Assembly: GCF_964355755.1 (NCBI RefSeq) | Contig: NC_092679.1 | Span: 8,992,001 to 9,056,000, forward strand | DNA: 64,000 nucleotides | Reading direction: 5' to 3' | Source: Antedon mediterranea | Lineage: Eukaryota > Echinodermata > Crinoidea > Comatulida > Antedonidae | Shown here: one piece after another, positions 24,431 through 37,436 of the stretch | Position numbering within the stretch: position 1 is the first letter of the stretch | How the letters are laid out: each line of letters opens with the position of its first letter | Translations under genes and position numbers: made by a program | Notes under the pieces: model-generated | What the model was told of the DNA's origin: nothing | The model's database searches: none | Seen by the model: the letters and a program-made list of their open reading frames with translations, nothing else

Positions 24431-26403
24431 TGTGTGAAAATTTTCTTTTGAAATGCTCAAAATGGTCAAAAACGTTTTTAAATACGATATTAAGCTACTT
24501 TGTGCTCTTTGATGTTTTTGTGTGAAATGTTTTATCGAAATGCTCAAAATGGTCTAAAACGGTTTCTAATGTGATTTCAAGCACTTTGATGTTTTTGTGT
24601 AACCAAGTTTTTCGAAAATCACAAAATTGTCTAAAACGTCTCCAAATGCGATTTGAAGCTATTCTGTACACTTTGATGTTTTTATGTTAACAAGTTTTTC
24701 GAAAATCACAAAATGGTCTAAAACGTCTCCAACTGCGATTTTAAGCTATTCTAAGCACTTTGGTGTTTTTATGTTAACAAGTTTTTTTGAAAATCACAAA
24801 ATGGTCTAAAACGTCTCTAAATGCGATTTGAAGCTTTTCTGTACACTTTGATGTTTTTATGTTAACAAGTTTTTTCGAAAATCACAAAATGGTCTAAAAT
24901 GTCTCCAAATGCGATTTGAAGCTATTCTAAGCACTTTGGTGTTTTTATGGAAACAATTTTTTTCGAAAATCACAAAATGGTCTAAAACGTCTCCAATAGC
25001 GATTTGAAGCTTTTCTTTACACTTTGGTGTTTTTATGTTAACAAGTTTTTTCGAAAATCACAAAATGGTCTAAAACGTCTCCAAATGCGATTTGAAGCTA
25101 TTCTGTACACTTTGATGTTTTTATGTTAACAAGTTTTTTCGAAAATCACAAAATGGTCTAAAATGTCTCCAAATGCGATTTGAAGCTATTCTAAGCACTT
25201 TGGTGTTTTTATGGAAACATTTTTTTTCGAAAATCACAAAATGGTCTAAAACGTCTCCAATAGTGATTTGAAGCTTTTCTTTACACTTTGGTGTTTTTAT
25301 GTTAAGTTTTTTCGAAAATCACAAAATGGTCTAAAACGTCTCCAAATTCGATTTGAAGCTATTCTGTACACTTTGATGTTTTTATGTTAACAAGTTTTTT
25401 CGAAAATCACAAAATGGTCTAAAACGTCTACAAATGCGATTTGAAGCTATTCTAAGCACTTTTGTGTTTTTATGTTAACAAGTTTTTTCGAAAATCACAA
25501 AATGGTCTAAAACGTCTGCAAATGCGATTTGAAACTATTCTTAGCACATTGGTGTTTTTATTTAAACAAATTTTTTCGAAACTCACAAAATGGTCTAAAA
25601 CGTCTCCAAATGCGATTTGAAGCTATTTTAAGCACTTTAGTGTTTTTGTGTTAACAAGTTTTTCGAAATGCTCAAAATGGTCTAAAACGTTTTTAAACAC
25701 GATATTAAGCTCACAAAACGTCTCCAAATGCGATTTGAAGCTATTCTGTACACTTTGATGTTTTTATGTTAACAAGTTTTTCTTTACACTTTGGTGTTTT
25801 TATGTTAACAAGTTTTTTCGAAAATCACAAAATGGTCTAAAACGATTTCTAATGTGATTTTAAGCACTTTGATGTTTTTATGTTAACTAGTTTTTTCGAA
25901 AATCACAAAATGGTCTAAAACGTCTCCAAATGCGATTTGAAGCTATTTTAAGCACTTAGGTGCTTTTGTGTAACCAAGTTTTTTTGAAAATCACAAAAGG
26001 GTCTAAAATGTCTCCAAATGTGATTTGAAGCTATTTTAAGCACTTTGGTGTTTTTGTGTTAACAAGTTTTTCGAAAATCACAAAATTGTCTAAAACGTCT
26101 CCAAATGCGATTTGAAGCTATTCTGTACACTTTGATGTTTTTATGTTAACAAGTTTTTTAGAAAATCACAAAATGGTCTAAAACATCTCCAAATGCGATT
26201 TAAAGCTATTTTAAGCACTTTAGTGTTTTTATGTTAACATGTTTTTTCGAAAATCACAAAATGGTCTAAAACGTCTCCAAATGCGATTTGAAGCTATTTT
26301 AAGCACTTTGGTGTTTTTGTGTTAACAAGTTTTTCGAAATGCTCAAAATGGTCTAAAACGTTTCCAAATGCGATTTGAAGCTATTCTGTACACTTTGATG
26401 TTT
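24431..26403. repeat. 1,973-bp HOR unit with broken D1'
   Basis: D1 at 24,486, broken D1' at 25,701, next D1 at 26,459. The 758-bp distance from the broken D1' to the next D1 is identical in the units at 31,324, 39,081 and 42,710, so they share one ancestor. It has the ccaactgcg subtype early on, and the linked ttagtg/aacatg variant near 26,220. Confidence 0.9.
25701..25830. repeat. Broken D1' with two deletion joints, copy 2
   Basis: gatattaagct runs into cacaaaacgtctcc near 25,711 and aacaagtttttctttacac follows near 25,781. Same structure as at 18,023, 33,109, 40,363 and 43,992. The second joint can be explained by a deletion between ttttc tracts, one before gaaaatc and one in gcttttctttacac. 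Confidence 0.9.
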
Positions 26404-27783
26404 TGTGTGAAAATTTTCTGTCGAAATGCTCAAAATGGTCAAAAACGTTTTTAAATACGATATTAAGCTACTTTGTGCTCTTTGATGTTTTTGTCTGAAA
26501 TGTTTTATCGAAATGCTCAAAATGGTCTAAAACGGTTTCTAATGTGATTTCAAGCACTTTGATGTTTTTGTGTAACCAAGTTTTTCGAAAATCACAAAAT
26601 TGTCTAAAACGTCTCCAAATGCGATTTGAAGCTATTCTGTACTCTTTGATGTTTTTATGTTAACAAGTTTTTCGAAAATCACAAAATGGTCTAAAACGTC
26701 TCCAAATGCGATTTTAAGCTATTCTAAGCACTTTGGTGTTTTTATGTTAACAAGTTTTTTTGAAAATCACAAAATGGTCTAAAACGTCTCTAAATGCGAT
26801 TTGAAGCTTTTCTGTACACTTTGATGTTTTTATGTTAACAAGTTTTTTCGAAAATCACAAAATGGTCTAAAATGTCTCCAAATGCGATTTGAAGCTATTC
26901 TAAGCACTTTGGTGTTTTTATGTTAAAAAGTTTTTTCGAAAATCACAAAATGGTCTAAAACGTCTACAAATGCGATTTGAAGCTATTCTAAGCACTTTTG
27001 TGTTTTTATTTAAACAAATTTTTTCGAAACTCACAAAATGGTCTAAAACGTCTCCAAATGCGATTTGAAGCTATTTTAAGCACTTTGGTGTTTTTGTGTT
27101 AACAAGTTTTTCGAAATGCTCAAAATGGTCTAAAACGTTTTTAAACACGATATTAAGCTATTTTGTGCTCTTTGATGTTTTTTTGTGAAAAGTTTTAGCA
27201 AAATGCTCAAAATGGTCTAAAACGATTTCTAATGTGATTTTAAGCACTTTGATGTTTTTATGTTAACTAGTTTTTTCGAAAATCACAAAATGGTCTAAAA
27301 CGTCTCCAAATGCGATTTGAAGCTATTTTAAGCACTTAGGTGCTTTTGTGTAACCAAGTTTTTTTGAAAATCACAAAAGGGTCTAAAATGTCTCCAAATG
27401 TGATTTGAAGCTATTTTAAGCAGTTTGGTGTTTTTGTGTTAACAAGTTTTTCGAAAATCACAAAATTGTCTAAAACGTCTCCAAATGCGATTTGAAGCTA
27501 TTCTGTACACTTTGATGTTTTTATGTTAACAAGTTTTTTAGAAAATCACAAAATGGTCTAAAACATCTCCAAATGCGATTTAAAGCTATTTTAAGCACTT
27601 TGGTGTTTTTATGTTAACAAGTTTTTTCGAAAATCACAAAATGGTCTAAAACGTCTCCAAATGCGATTTGAAGCTATTTTAAGCACTTTGGTGTTTTTGT
27701 GTTAACAAGTTTTTCGAAATGCTCAAAATGGTCTAAAACGTTTCCAAATGCGATTTGAAGCTATTCTGTACACTTTGATGTTT
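26404..27783. repeat. 1,380-bp HOR unit (690 + 690), copy 1
   Basis: D1 26,459, D1' (aaacacgatatt allele) 27,149, next D1 27,839. D2 has the rare ttttgtctgaaatg and the next monomer gtactctttgatg, both shared with the units at 33,812, 36,145 and 44,695. The D1' half includes the gcacttaggtgc monomer and aagcagtttgg. Confidence 0.92.
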
Positions 27784-28561
27784 TGTGTGAAAATTTTCTG
27801 TCGAAATGCTCAAAATGGTCAAAAACGTTTTTAAATACGATATTAAGCTACTTTGTGCTCTTTGATGTTTTTGTGTGAAATGTTTTATCAAAATGCTCAA
27901 AATGGTCTAAAACGGTTTCTAATGTGATTTCAAGCACTTTGATGTTTTTGTGTAACCAAGTTTTTCGAAAATCACAAAATTGTCTAAAACGTCTCCAAAT
28001 GCGATTTGAAGCTATTCTGTACACTTTGATGTTTTTATGTTAACAAGTTTTTCGAAAATCACAAAATGGTCTAAAACGTCTCCAAATGCGATTTTAAGCT
28101 ATTCTAAGCACTTTGGTGTTTTTATGTTAACAAGTTTTTTTGAAAATCACAAAATGGTCTAAAACGTCTCTAAATGCGATTTGAAGCTTTTCTGTACACT
28201 TTGATGTTTTTATGTTAACAACTTTTTTCGAAAATCACAAAATGGTCTAAAATGTCTCCAAATGCGATTTGAAGCTATTCTAAGCACTTTGGTGTCTTTA
28301 TGGAAACAATTTTTTTCGAAAATCACAAAATGGTCTAAAACGTCTCCAATAGCGATTTGAAGCTTTTCTGTACACTTTGGTGTTTTTATGTTAACAATTT
28401 TTTTCGAAAATCACAAAATGGTCTAAAACGTCTCCAAATGCGATTTTAAGCTATTCTGTACACTTTGATGTTTTTATGTTAACAAGTTTTTTCGAAAATC
28501 ACAAAATGGTCTAAAACGTTTCCAAATGCGATTTGAAGCTATTCTGTACACTTTGATGTTT
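27784..28561. repeat. 9-mer HOR unit, 778 bp, gtgtctttatgg type
   Basis: Follows the 1,380-bp unit. It has ttttatcaaaatgctc in D2 (instead of ttatcgaaatg) and gtgtctttatgg in monomer 6, both shared with units at 35,192, 37,437, 41,066 and 46,075, so this 9-mer lineage is private to the middle domain. Confidence 0.9.
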
Positions 28562-29680
28562 TGTGTGAAAATTTTCTGTCGAAATGCTCAAAATGGTCAA
28601 AAACGTTTTTAAATACGATATTAAGCTACTTTGTGCTCTTTGATGTTTTTGTGTGAAATGTTTTATCGAAATGCTCAAAATGGTCTAAAACGGTTTCTAA
28701 TGTGATTTCAAGCACTTTGATGTTTTTGTGTAACCAAGTTTTTCGAAAATCACAAAATTGTCTAAAACGTCTCCAAATGCGATTTGAAGCTATTCTGTAC
28801 ACTTTGGTGTTTTTATGTTAACAAGTTTTTTCGAAAATCACAAAATGGTCTAAAACGTCTCCAAATACGATTTAAAGCTATTTTAAGCACTTTTGTGTTT
28901 TTGTGTAACCAAGTTTTTTCGAAAATCACAAAGGGGTCTAAAATGTCTGTAAATGCGATTTGAAGCTATTTAAAGCACTTTGGTGTTTTTAGGTTAACAA
29001 GTTTTTTCGAAAATCACAAAATGGTCTAAAACGTCTACAAATGCGATTTGAAGCTATTCTAAGCACTTTTGTGTTTTTATGTTAACAAGTTTTTTCGAAA
29101 ATCACAAAATGGTCTAAAACGATTTCTAATGTGATTTTAAGCACTTTGATGTTTTTATGTTAACTAGTTTTTTCGAAAATCACAAAATGGTCTAAAACGT
29201 CTCCAAATGCGATTTGAAGCTATTTTAAGCACTTAGGTGCTTTTGTGTAACCAAGTTTTTTTGAAAATCACAAAAGGGTCTAAAATGTCTCCAAATGTGA
29301 TTTGAAGCTATTTTAAGCACTTTGGTGTTTTTGTGTTAACAAGTTTTTCGAAAATCACAAAATTGTCTAAAACGTCTCCAAATGCGATTTGAAGCTATTC
29401 TGTACACTTTGATGTTTTTATGTTAACAAGTTTTTTAGAAAATCACAAAATGGTCTAAAACATCTCCAAATGCGATTTAAAGCTATTTTAAGCACTTTAG
29501 TGTTTTTATGTTAACATGTTTTTTCGAAAATCACAAAATGGTCTAAAACGTCTCCAAATGCGATTTGAAGCTATTTTAAGCACTTTGGTGTTTTTGTGTT
29601 AACAAGTTTTTCGAAATTCTCAAAATGGTCTAAAACGTTTCCAAATGCGATTTGAAGCTATTCTGTACACTTTGATGTTT
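28562..29680. repeat. 1,119-bp chimeric HOR unit with D2' lacking D1'
   Basis: It opens like the 866-bp units at 38,215 and 41,844 (shared ccaaatacgattt). Near 29,115 it passes from a standard monomer (aaaatggtctaaaac) into D2' (gatttctaatgtg) with no D1' before it. The rest is the D1' block tail with gcacttaggtgc and the ttagtg/aacatg variant. The joint therefore removed D1' and kept D2'. Confidence 0.85.
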
Positions 29681-31323
29681 TGTGTGAAAATTTTCTGTCG
29701 AAATGCTCAAAATGGTCAAAAACGTTTTTAAATACGATATTAAGCTACTTTGTGCTCTTTGATGTTTTTGTGTGAAATGTTTTATCGAAATGCTCAAAAT
29801 GGTCTAAAACGGTTTCTAATGTGATTTCAAGCACTTTGATGTTTTTGTGTAACCAAGTTTTTCGAAAATCACAAAATTGTCTAAAACGTCTCCAAATGAG
29901 ATTTGAAGCTATTCTGTACACTTTGGTGTTTTTATGTTAACAAGTTTTTTCGAAAATCACAAAATGGTCTAAAACGTCTCCAAATGCGATTTAAAGCTAT
30001 TTTAAGCACTTTTGTGTTTTTGTGTAACCAAGTTTTTTCGAAAATCACAAAAGGGTCTAAAATGTCTGTAAATGCGATTTGAAGCTATTTAAAGCACTTT
30101 GGTGTTTTTAGGTTAACAAGTTTTTTCGAAAATCACAAAATGGTCTAAAACGTCTACAAATGCGATTTGAAGTTATTCTAAGCACTTTTGTGTTTTTATG
30201 TTAACAAGTTTTTTCGAAAATCACAAAATGGTCTAAAACGTCTCCAAATGCGATTTGAAGCTATTTTAAGCACTTTGGTGTTTTTGTGTTAACAAGTTTT
30301 TCGAAATGCACAAAATGGTCTAAAACGTCTCTAAATGCGATTTGAAGCTATTCTAAGCACTTTGGTGTTTTTATGTTAACAAGTTTTTTCGAAAATCACA
30401 AAATGGTATAAAACGTCTCCAAATGCGATTTGAAGCTATTCTAAGCACTTTGGTGTTTTTATGTTAACAAGTTTTTTCGAAAATCACAAAATGGTCTAAA
30501 ACGTTTCCAAATGCGATTTGAAGCTATTCTGTACACTTTGATGTTTTGTGTGAAAATTTTCTTTTGAAATGCTCAAAATGGTCAAAAACGTTTTTAAATA
30601 CGATATTAAGCTACTTTGTGCTCTTTGATGTTTTTGTGTGAAATGTTTTATCGAAATGCTCAAAATGGTCTAAAACGGTTTCTAATGTGATTTCAAGCAC
30701 TTTGATGTTTTTGTGTAACCAAGTTTTTCGAAAATCACAAAATTGTCTAAAACGTCTCCAAATGCGATTTGAAGCTATTCTGTACACTTTGATGTTTTTA
30801 TGTTAACAAGTTTTTCGAAAATCACAAAATGGTCTAAAACGTCTCCAACTGCGATTTTAAGCTATTCTAAGCACTTTGGTGTTTTTATGTTAACAAGTTT
30901 TTTTGAAAATCACAAAATGGTCTAAAACGTCTCTAAATGCGATTTGAAGCTTTTCTGTACACTTTGATGTTTTTATGTTAACAAGTTTTTTCGAAAATCA
31001 CAAAATGGTCTAAAACGTCTCCAAATGCGATTTGAAGCTATTTTAAGCACTTTGGTGTTTTTGTGTTAACAAGTTTTTCGAAATGCTCAAAATGGTCTAA
31101 AACGTCTCCAAATGCGATTTGAAGCTATTCTAAGCACTTTGGTGTTTTTATGTTAACAAGTTTTTTCGAAAATCACAAAATGGTATAAAACGTCTCCAAA
31201 TGCGATTTGAAGCTATTCTAAGCACTTTGGTGTTTTTATGTTAACAAGTTTTTTCGAAAATCACAAAATGGTCTAAAACGTTTCCAACCGCGATTTGAAG
31301 CTATTCTGTACACTTTGATGTTT
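29681..31323. repeat. 10-mer (866 bp) and atypical 9-mer (777 bp)
   Basis: D1 landmarks 29,736, 30,602, 31,379. The 10-mer resembles 1,689-2,554 and 23,565-24,430 and has a private gaaatgcacaaaatgg near 30,303. The 777-bp unit starts with the cttttg D1 and ccaactgcg subtype but after the fifth monomer jumps to the ttttaagc / aaatgctcaaaatgg monomers of the preceding unit. It ends with a private ccaaccgcg near 31,287. Confidence 0.85.
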
Positions 31324-31619
31324 TGTGTGAAAATTTTCTTTTGAAATGCTCAAAATGGTCAAAAACGTTTTTAAATACGATATTAAGCTACTTTGTGCTC
31401 TTTGATGTTTTTGTGTGAAATGTTTTATCGAAATGCTCAAAATGGTCTAAAACGGTTTCTAATGTGATTTCAAGCACTTTGATGTTTTTGTGTAACCAAG
31501 TTTTTCGAAAATCACAAAATTGTCTAAAACGTCTCCAAATGCGATTTGAAGCTATTCTGTACACTTTGATGTTTTTATGTTAACAAGTTTTTCGAAAATC
31601 ACAAAATGGTCTAAAACGT

Positions 31620-31680
31620 CTCCAAATGCGATTTTAAGCTATTTTAAGCACTTTGATAAAGTTTTTCGAAAATCACAAAA
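31620..31680. repeat. Short monomer with private 13-base deletion
   Basis: The usual ctttgatg, T5, atgttaacaag, T5, cg stretch is reduced here to ctttgataaagtttttcg. The gttaac palindrome and one T-run are lost. I saw no second copy in the window, so the event is young or has not been spread by duplication. Confidence 0.85.
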
Positions 31681-33108
31681 TGGTCTAAAACGTCTCTAAA
31701 TGCGATTTGAAGCTTTTCTGTACACTTTGATGTTTTTATGTTAACAACTTTTTTCGAAAATCACAAAATGGTCTAAAATGTCTCCAAATGCGATTTGAAG
31801 CTATTCTAAGCACTTTGATGTTTTTATGTTAACAAGTTTTTTCGAAAATCACAAAATGGTCTAAAACGTCTCCAATAGCGATTTTAAGCTATTCTGTACA
31901 CTTTGGTGTTTTTATGTTAACAAGTTTTTTCGAAAATCACAAAATGGTCTAAAACGTCTCCAAATGCGATTTGAAGCTATTCTGTACACTTTGATGTTTT
32001 TATGTTAACAAGTTTTTTCGAAAATCACAAAATGGTCTAAAACGTCTACAAATGCAATTTGTAGCTATTCTAAGCACTTTTGTGTTTTTATGTTAACAAG
32101 TTTTTTCGAAAATCACAAAATGGTCTAAAACGTCTGCAAATGCGATTTGAAACTATTCTTAGCCCATTGGTGTTTTTATTTAAACAAATTTTTTCGAAAC
32201 TCACAAAATGGTCTAAAACGTCTCCAAATGCGATTTGAAGCTTTTCTGTACACTTTGATGTTTTTATGTTAACAACTTTTTTCGAAAATCACAAAATGGT
32301 CTAAAATGTCTCCAAATGCGATTTGAAGCTATTCTAAGCACTTTGGTGTTTTTATGGAAACATTTTTTTTCGAAAATCACAAAATGGTCTAAAACGTCTC
32401 CAATAGCGATTTGAAGCTTTTCTTTACACTTTGGTGTTTTTATGTTAACAAGTTTTTTCGAAAATCACAAAATGGTCTAAAACGTCTCCAAATGCGATTT
32501 GAAGCTATTCTGTACACTTTGATGTTTTTATGTTAACAAGTTTTTTCGAAAATCACAAAATGGTCTAAAATGTCTCCAAATGCGATTTGAAGCTATTCTA
32601 AGCACTTTGGTGTTTTTATGGAAACATTTTTTTTCGAAAATCACAAAATGGTCTAAAACGTCTCCAATAGTGATTTGAAGCTTTTCTTTACACTTTGGTG
32701 TTTTTATGTTAAGTTTTTTCGAAAATCACAAAATGGTCTAAAACGTCTCCAAATTCGATTTGAAGCTATTCTGTACACTTTGATGTTTTTATGTTAACAA
32801 GTTTTTTCGAAAATCACAAAATGGTCAAAAACGTCTACAAATGCGATTTGAAGCTATTCTAAGCACTTTTGTGTTTTTATGTTAACAAGTTTTTTCGAAA
32901 ATCACAAAATGGTCTAAAACGTCTGCAAATGCGATTTGAAACTATTCTTAGCACATTGGTGTTTTTATTTGAAACAAATTTTTTCGAAACTCACAAAATG
33001 GTCTAAAACGTCTCCAAATGCGATTTGAAGCTATTTTAAGCACTTTAGTGTTTTTGTGTTAACAAGTTTTTCGAAATGCTCAAAATGGTCTAAAACGTTT
33101 TAAAACAC

Positions 33109-33240
33109 GATATAAAGCTCACAAAACGTCTCCAAATGCGATTTGAAGCTATTCTGTACACTTTGATGTTTTTATGTTAACAAGTTTTTCTTTACACTTT
33201 GGTGTTTTTATGTTAACAAGTTTTTTCGAAAATCACAAAA
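33109..33240. repeat. Broken D1' with two deletion joints, copy 3
   Basis: Reads acacgatataaagctcacaaa: the same joints as the other copies plus a private change from gatatta to gatataa, and ttttaaaaca where the others have tttttaaaca. It lies 7,408 bp from copy 2. Confidence 0.9.
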
Positions 33241-33811
33241 TGGTCTAAAACGATTTCTAATGTGATTTTAAGCACTTTGATGTTTTTATGTTAACTAGTT
33301 TTTTCGAAAATCACAAAATGGTCTAAAACGTCTCCAAATGCGATTTGAAGCTATTTTAAGCACTTAGGTGCTTTTGTGTAACCAAGTTTTTTTGAAAATC
33401 ACAAAAGGGTCTAAAATGTCTCCAAATGTGATTTGAAGCTATTTTAAGCACTTTGGTGTTTTTGTGTTAACAAGTTTTTCGAAAATCACAAAATTGTCTA
33501 AAACGTCTCCAAATGCGATTTGAAGCTATTCTGTACACTTTGATGTTTTTATGTTAACAAGTTTTTTAGAAAATCACAAAATGGTCTAAAACATCTCCAA
33601 ATGCGATTTAAAGCTATTTTAAGCACTTTAGTGTTTTTATGTTAACATGTTTTTTCGAAAATCACAAAATGGTCTAAAACGTCTCCAAATGCGATTTGAA
33701 GCTATTTTAAGCACTTTGGTGTTTTTGTGTTAACAAGTTTTTCGAAATGCTCAAAATGGTCTAAAACGTTTCCAAATGCGATTTGAAGCTATTCTGTACA
33801 CTTTGATGTTT

Positions 33812-36144
33812 TGTGTGAAAATTTTCTGTCGAAATGCTCAAAATGGTCAAAAACGTTTTTAAATACGATATTAAGCTACTTTGTGCTCTTTGATGTTTTT
33901 GTCTGAAATGTTTTATCGAAATGCTCAAAATGGTCTAAAACGGTTTCTAATGTGATTTCAAGCACTTTGATGTTTTTGTGTAACCAAGTTTTTCGAAAAT
34001 CACAAAATTGTCTAAAACGTCTCCAAATGCGATTTGAAGCTATTCTGTACTCTTTGATGTTTTTATGTTAACAAGTTTTTCGAAAATCACAAAATGGTCT
34101 AAAACGTCTCCAAATGCGATTTTAAGCTATTCTAAGCACTTTGGTGTTTTTATGTTAACAAGTTTTTTTGAAAATCACAAAATGGTCTAAAACGTCTCTA
34201 AATGCGATTTGAAGATTTTCTGTACACTTTGATGTTTTTATGTTAACAAGTTTTTTCGAAAATCACAAAATGGTCTAAAATGTCTCCAAATGCGATTTGA
34301 AGCTATTCTAAGCACTTTGGTGTTTTTATGTTAAAAAGTTTTTTCGAAAATCACAAAATGGTCTAAAACGTCTACAAATGCGATTTGAAGCTATTCTAAG
34401 CACTTTTGTGTTTTTATTTAAACAAATTTTTTCGAAACTCACAAAATGGTCTAAAACGTCTCCAAATGCGATTTGAAGCTATTTTAAGCACTTTGGTGTT
34501 TTTGTGTTAACAAGTTTTTCGAAATGCTCAAAATGGTCTAAAACGTTTTTAAACACGATATTAAGCTATTTTGTGCTCTTTGATGTTTTTTTGTGAAAAG
34601 TTTTAGCAAAATGCTCAAAATGGTCTAAAACGATTTCTAATGTGATTTTAAGCACTTTGATGTTTTTATGTTAACTAGTTTTTTCGAAAATCACAAAATG
34701 GTCTAAAACGTCTCCAAATGCGATTTGAAGCTATTTTAAGCACTTAGGTGCTTTTGTGTAACCAAGTTTTTTTGAAAATCACAAAAGGGTCTAAAATGTC
34801 TCCAAATGTGATTTGAAGCTATTTTAAGCAGTTTGGTGTTTTTGTGTTAACAAGTTTTTCGAAAATCACAAAATTGTCTAAAACGTCTCCAAATGCGATT
34901 TGAAGCTATTCTGTACACTTTGATGTTTTTATGTTAACAAGTTTTTTAGAAAATCACAAAATGGTCTAAAACATCTCCAAATGCGATTTAAAGCTATTTT
35001 AAGCACTTTGGTGTTTTTATGTTAACAAGTTTTTTCGAAAATCACAAAATGGTCTAAAACGTCTCCAAATGCGATTTGAAGCTATTTTAAGCACTTTGGT
35101 GTTTTTGTGTTAACAAGTTTTTCGAAATGCTCAAAATGGTCTAAAACGTTTCCAAATGCGATTTGAAGCTATTCTGTACACTTTGATGTTTTGTGTGAAA
35201 ATTTTCTGTCGAAATGCTCAAAATGGTCAAAAACGTTTTTAAATACGATATTAAGCTACTTTGTGCTCTTTGATGTTTTTGTGTGAAATGTTTTATCAAA
35301 ATGCTCAAAATGGTCTAAAACGGTTTCTAATGTGATTTCAAGCACTTTGATGTTTTTGTGTAACCAAGTTTTTCGAAAATCACAAAATTGTCTAAAACGT
35401 CTCCAAATGCGATTTGAAGCTATTCTGTACACTTTGATGTTTTTATGTTAACAAGTTTTTCGAAAATCACAAAATGGTCTAAAACGTCTCCAAATGCGAT
35501 TTTAAGCTATTCTAAGCACTTTGGTGTTTTTATGTTAACAAGTTTTTTTGAAAATCACAAAATGGTCTAAAACGTCTCTAAATGCGATTTGAAGCTTTTC
35601 TGTACACTTTGATGTTTTTATGTTAACAACTTTTTTCGAAAATCACAAAATGGTCTAAAATGTCTCCAAATGCGATTTGAAGCTATTCTAAGCACTTTGG
35701 TGTCTTTATGGAAACAATTTTTTTCGAAAATCACAAAATGGTCTAAAACGTCTCCAATAGCGATTTGAAGCTTTTCTGTACACTTTGGTGTTTTTATGTT
35801 AACAATTTTTTTCGAAAATCACAAAATGGTCTAAAACGTCTCCAAATGCGATTTGAAGCTATTCTGTACACTTTGATGTTTTTATGTTAACAAGTTTTTT
35901 AGAAAATCACAAAATGGTCTAAAACATCTCCAAATGCGATTTAAAGCTATTTTAAGCACTTTAGTGTTTTTATGTTAACATGTTTTTTCGAAAATCACAA
36001 AATGGTCTAAAACGTCTCCAAATGCGATTTGAAGCTATTTTAAGCACTTTGGTGTTTTTGTGTTAACAAGTTTTTCGAAATGCTCAAAATGGTCTAAAAC
36101 GTTTCCAAATGCGATTTGAAGCTATTCTGTACACTTTGATGTTT
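33812..36144. repeat. 1,380-bp unit copy 2 plus 953-bp chimeric unit
   Basis: D1 33,867, D1' 34,557, D1 35,247, D1 36,200. The 1,380-bp part repeats 26,404-27,783 at an offset of 7,408 bp with few visible changes (for example gaagattttctg near 34,211). The next unit follows 27,784 up to about 35,888, then switches at aacaagtttttt into the tagaaaatc / aaaacatctcc tail of a D1' block, ending with the ttagtg/aacatg variant. Confidence 0.88.
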
Positions 36145-37436
36145 TGTGTGAAAATTTTCTGTCGAAATGCTCAAAATGGTCAAAAACGTTTTTAAATACG
36201 ATATTAAGCTACTTTGTGCTCTTCGATGTTTTTGTCTGAAATGTTTTATCGAAATGCTCAAAATGGTCTAAAACGGTTTCTAATGTGATTTCAAGCACTT
36301 TGATGTTTTTGTGTAACCAAGTTTTTCGAAAATCACAAAATTGTCTAAAACGTCTCCAAATGCGATTTGAAGCTATTCTGTACTCTTTGATGTTTTTATG
36401 TTAACAAGTTTTTCGAAAATCACAAAATGGTCTAAAACGTCTCCAAATGCGATTTTAAGCTATTCTAAGCACTTTGGTGTTTTTATGTTAACAAGTTTTT
36501 TTGAAAATCACAAAATGGTCTAAAACGTCTCTAAATGCGATTTGAAGCTTTTCTGTACACTTTGATGTTTTTATGTTAACAAGTTTTTTCGAAAATCACA
36601 AAATGGTCTAAAATGTCTCCAAATGCGATTTGAAGCTATTCTAAGCACTTTGGTGTTTTTATGTTAAAAAGTTTTTTCGAAAATCACAAAATGGTCTAAA
36701 ACGTCTACAAATGCGATTTGAAGCTATTCTAAGCACTTTTGTGTTTTTATTTAAACAAATTTTTTCGAAACTCACAAAATGGTCTAAAACGTCTCCAAAT
36801 GCGATTTGAAGCTATTTTAAGCACTTTGGTGTTTTTGTGTTAACAAGTTTTTCGAAATGCTCAAAATGGTCTAAAACGTTTTTAAACACGATATTAAGCT
36901 ATTTTGTGCTCTTTGATGTTTTTTTGTGAAAAGTTTTAGCAAAATGCTCAAAATGGTCTAAAACGATTTCTAATGTGATTTTAAGCACTTTGATGTTTTT
37001 ATGTTAACTAGTTTTTTCGAAAATCACAAAATGGTCTAAAACGTCTCCAAATGCGATTTGAAGCTATTTTAAGCAGTTTGGTGTTTTTGTGTTAACAAGT
37101 TTTTTGAAAATCACAAAATTGTCTAAAACGTCTCCAAATGCGATTTGAAGCTATTCTGTACACTTTGATGTTTTTATGTTAACAAGTTTTTTAGAAAATC
37201 ACAAAATGGTCTAAAACATCTCCAAATGCGATTTAAAGCTATTTTAAGCACTTTGGTGTTTTTATGTTAACAAGTTTTTTCGAAAATCACAAAATGGTCT
37301 AAAACGTCTCCAAATGCGATTTGAAGCTATTTTAAGCACTTTGGTGTTTTTGTGTTAACAAGTTTTTCGAAATGCTCAAAATGGTCTAAAACGTTTCCAA
37401 ATGCGATTTGAAGCTATTCTGTACACTTTGATGTTT
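36145..37436. repeat. 1,292-bp HOR unit, 1,380-bp type minus one monomer
   Basis: D1 36,200, D1' 36,890, next D1 37,492 (690 + 602). It is the 1,380-bp type (gtctgaaatg, gtactctttg) but the monomer with gcacttaggtgc and aaaagggtct is missing near 37,065, where ctattttaagc runs directly into agtttggtg. It also has a private gctcttcgatg near 36,221. Confidence 0.9.

Larger units (their letters stand above)
31324..33811. repeat. 2,488-bp HOR unit, longest D1-to-D1 interval
   Basis: D1 31,379, broken D1' 33,109, next D1 33,867. The unit is out of 88-bp register because of a 13-base internal deletion at about 31,655-31,661 (ctttgataaagtttttcg). From about 32,238 it matches the unit at 24.8 kb with an offset of 7,407-7,408 bp. 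Near 32,220 a gtctccaaatg monomer passes straight into the gcttttctg subtype, marking the joint. Confidence 0.85.
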
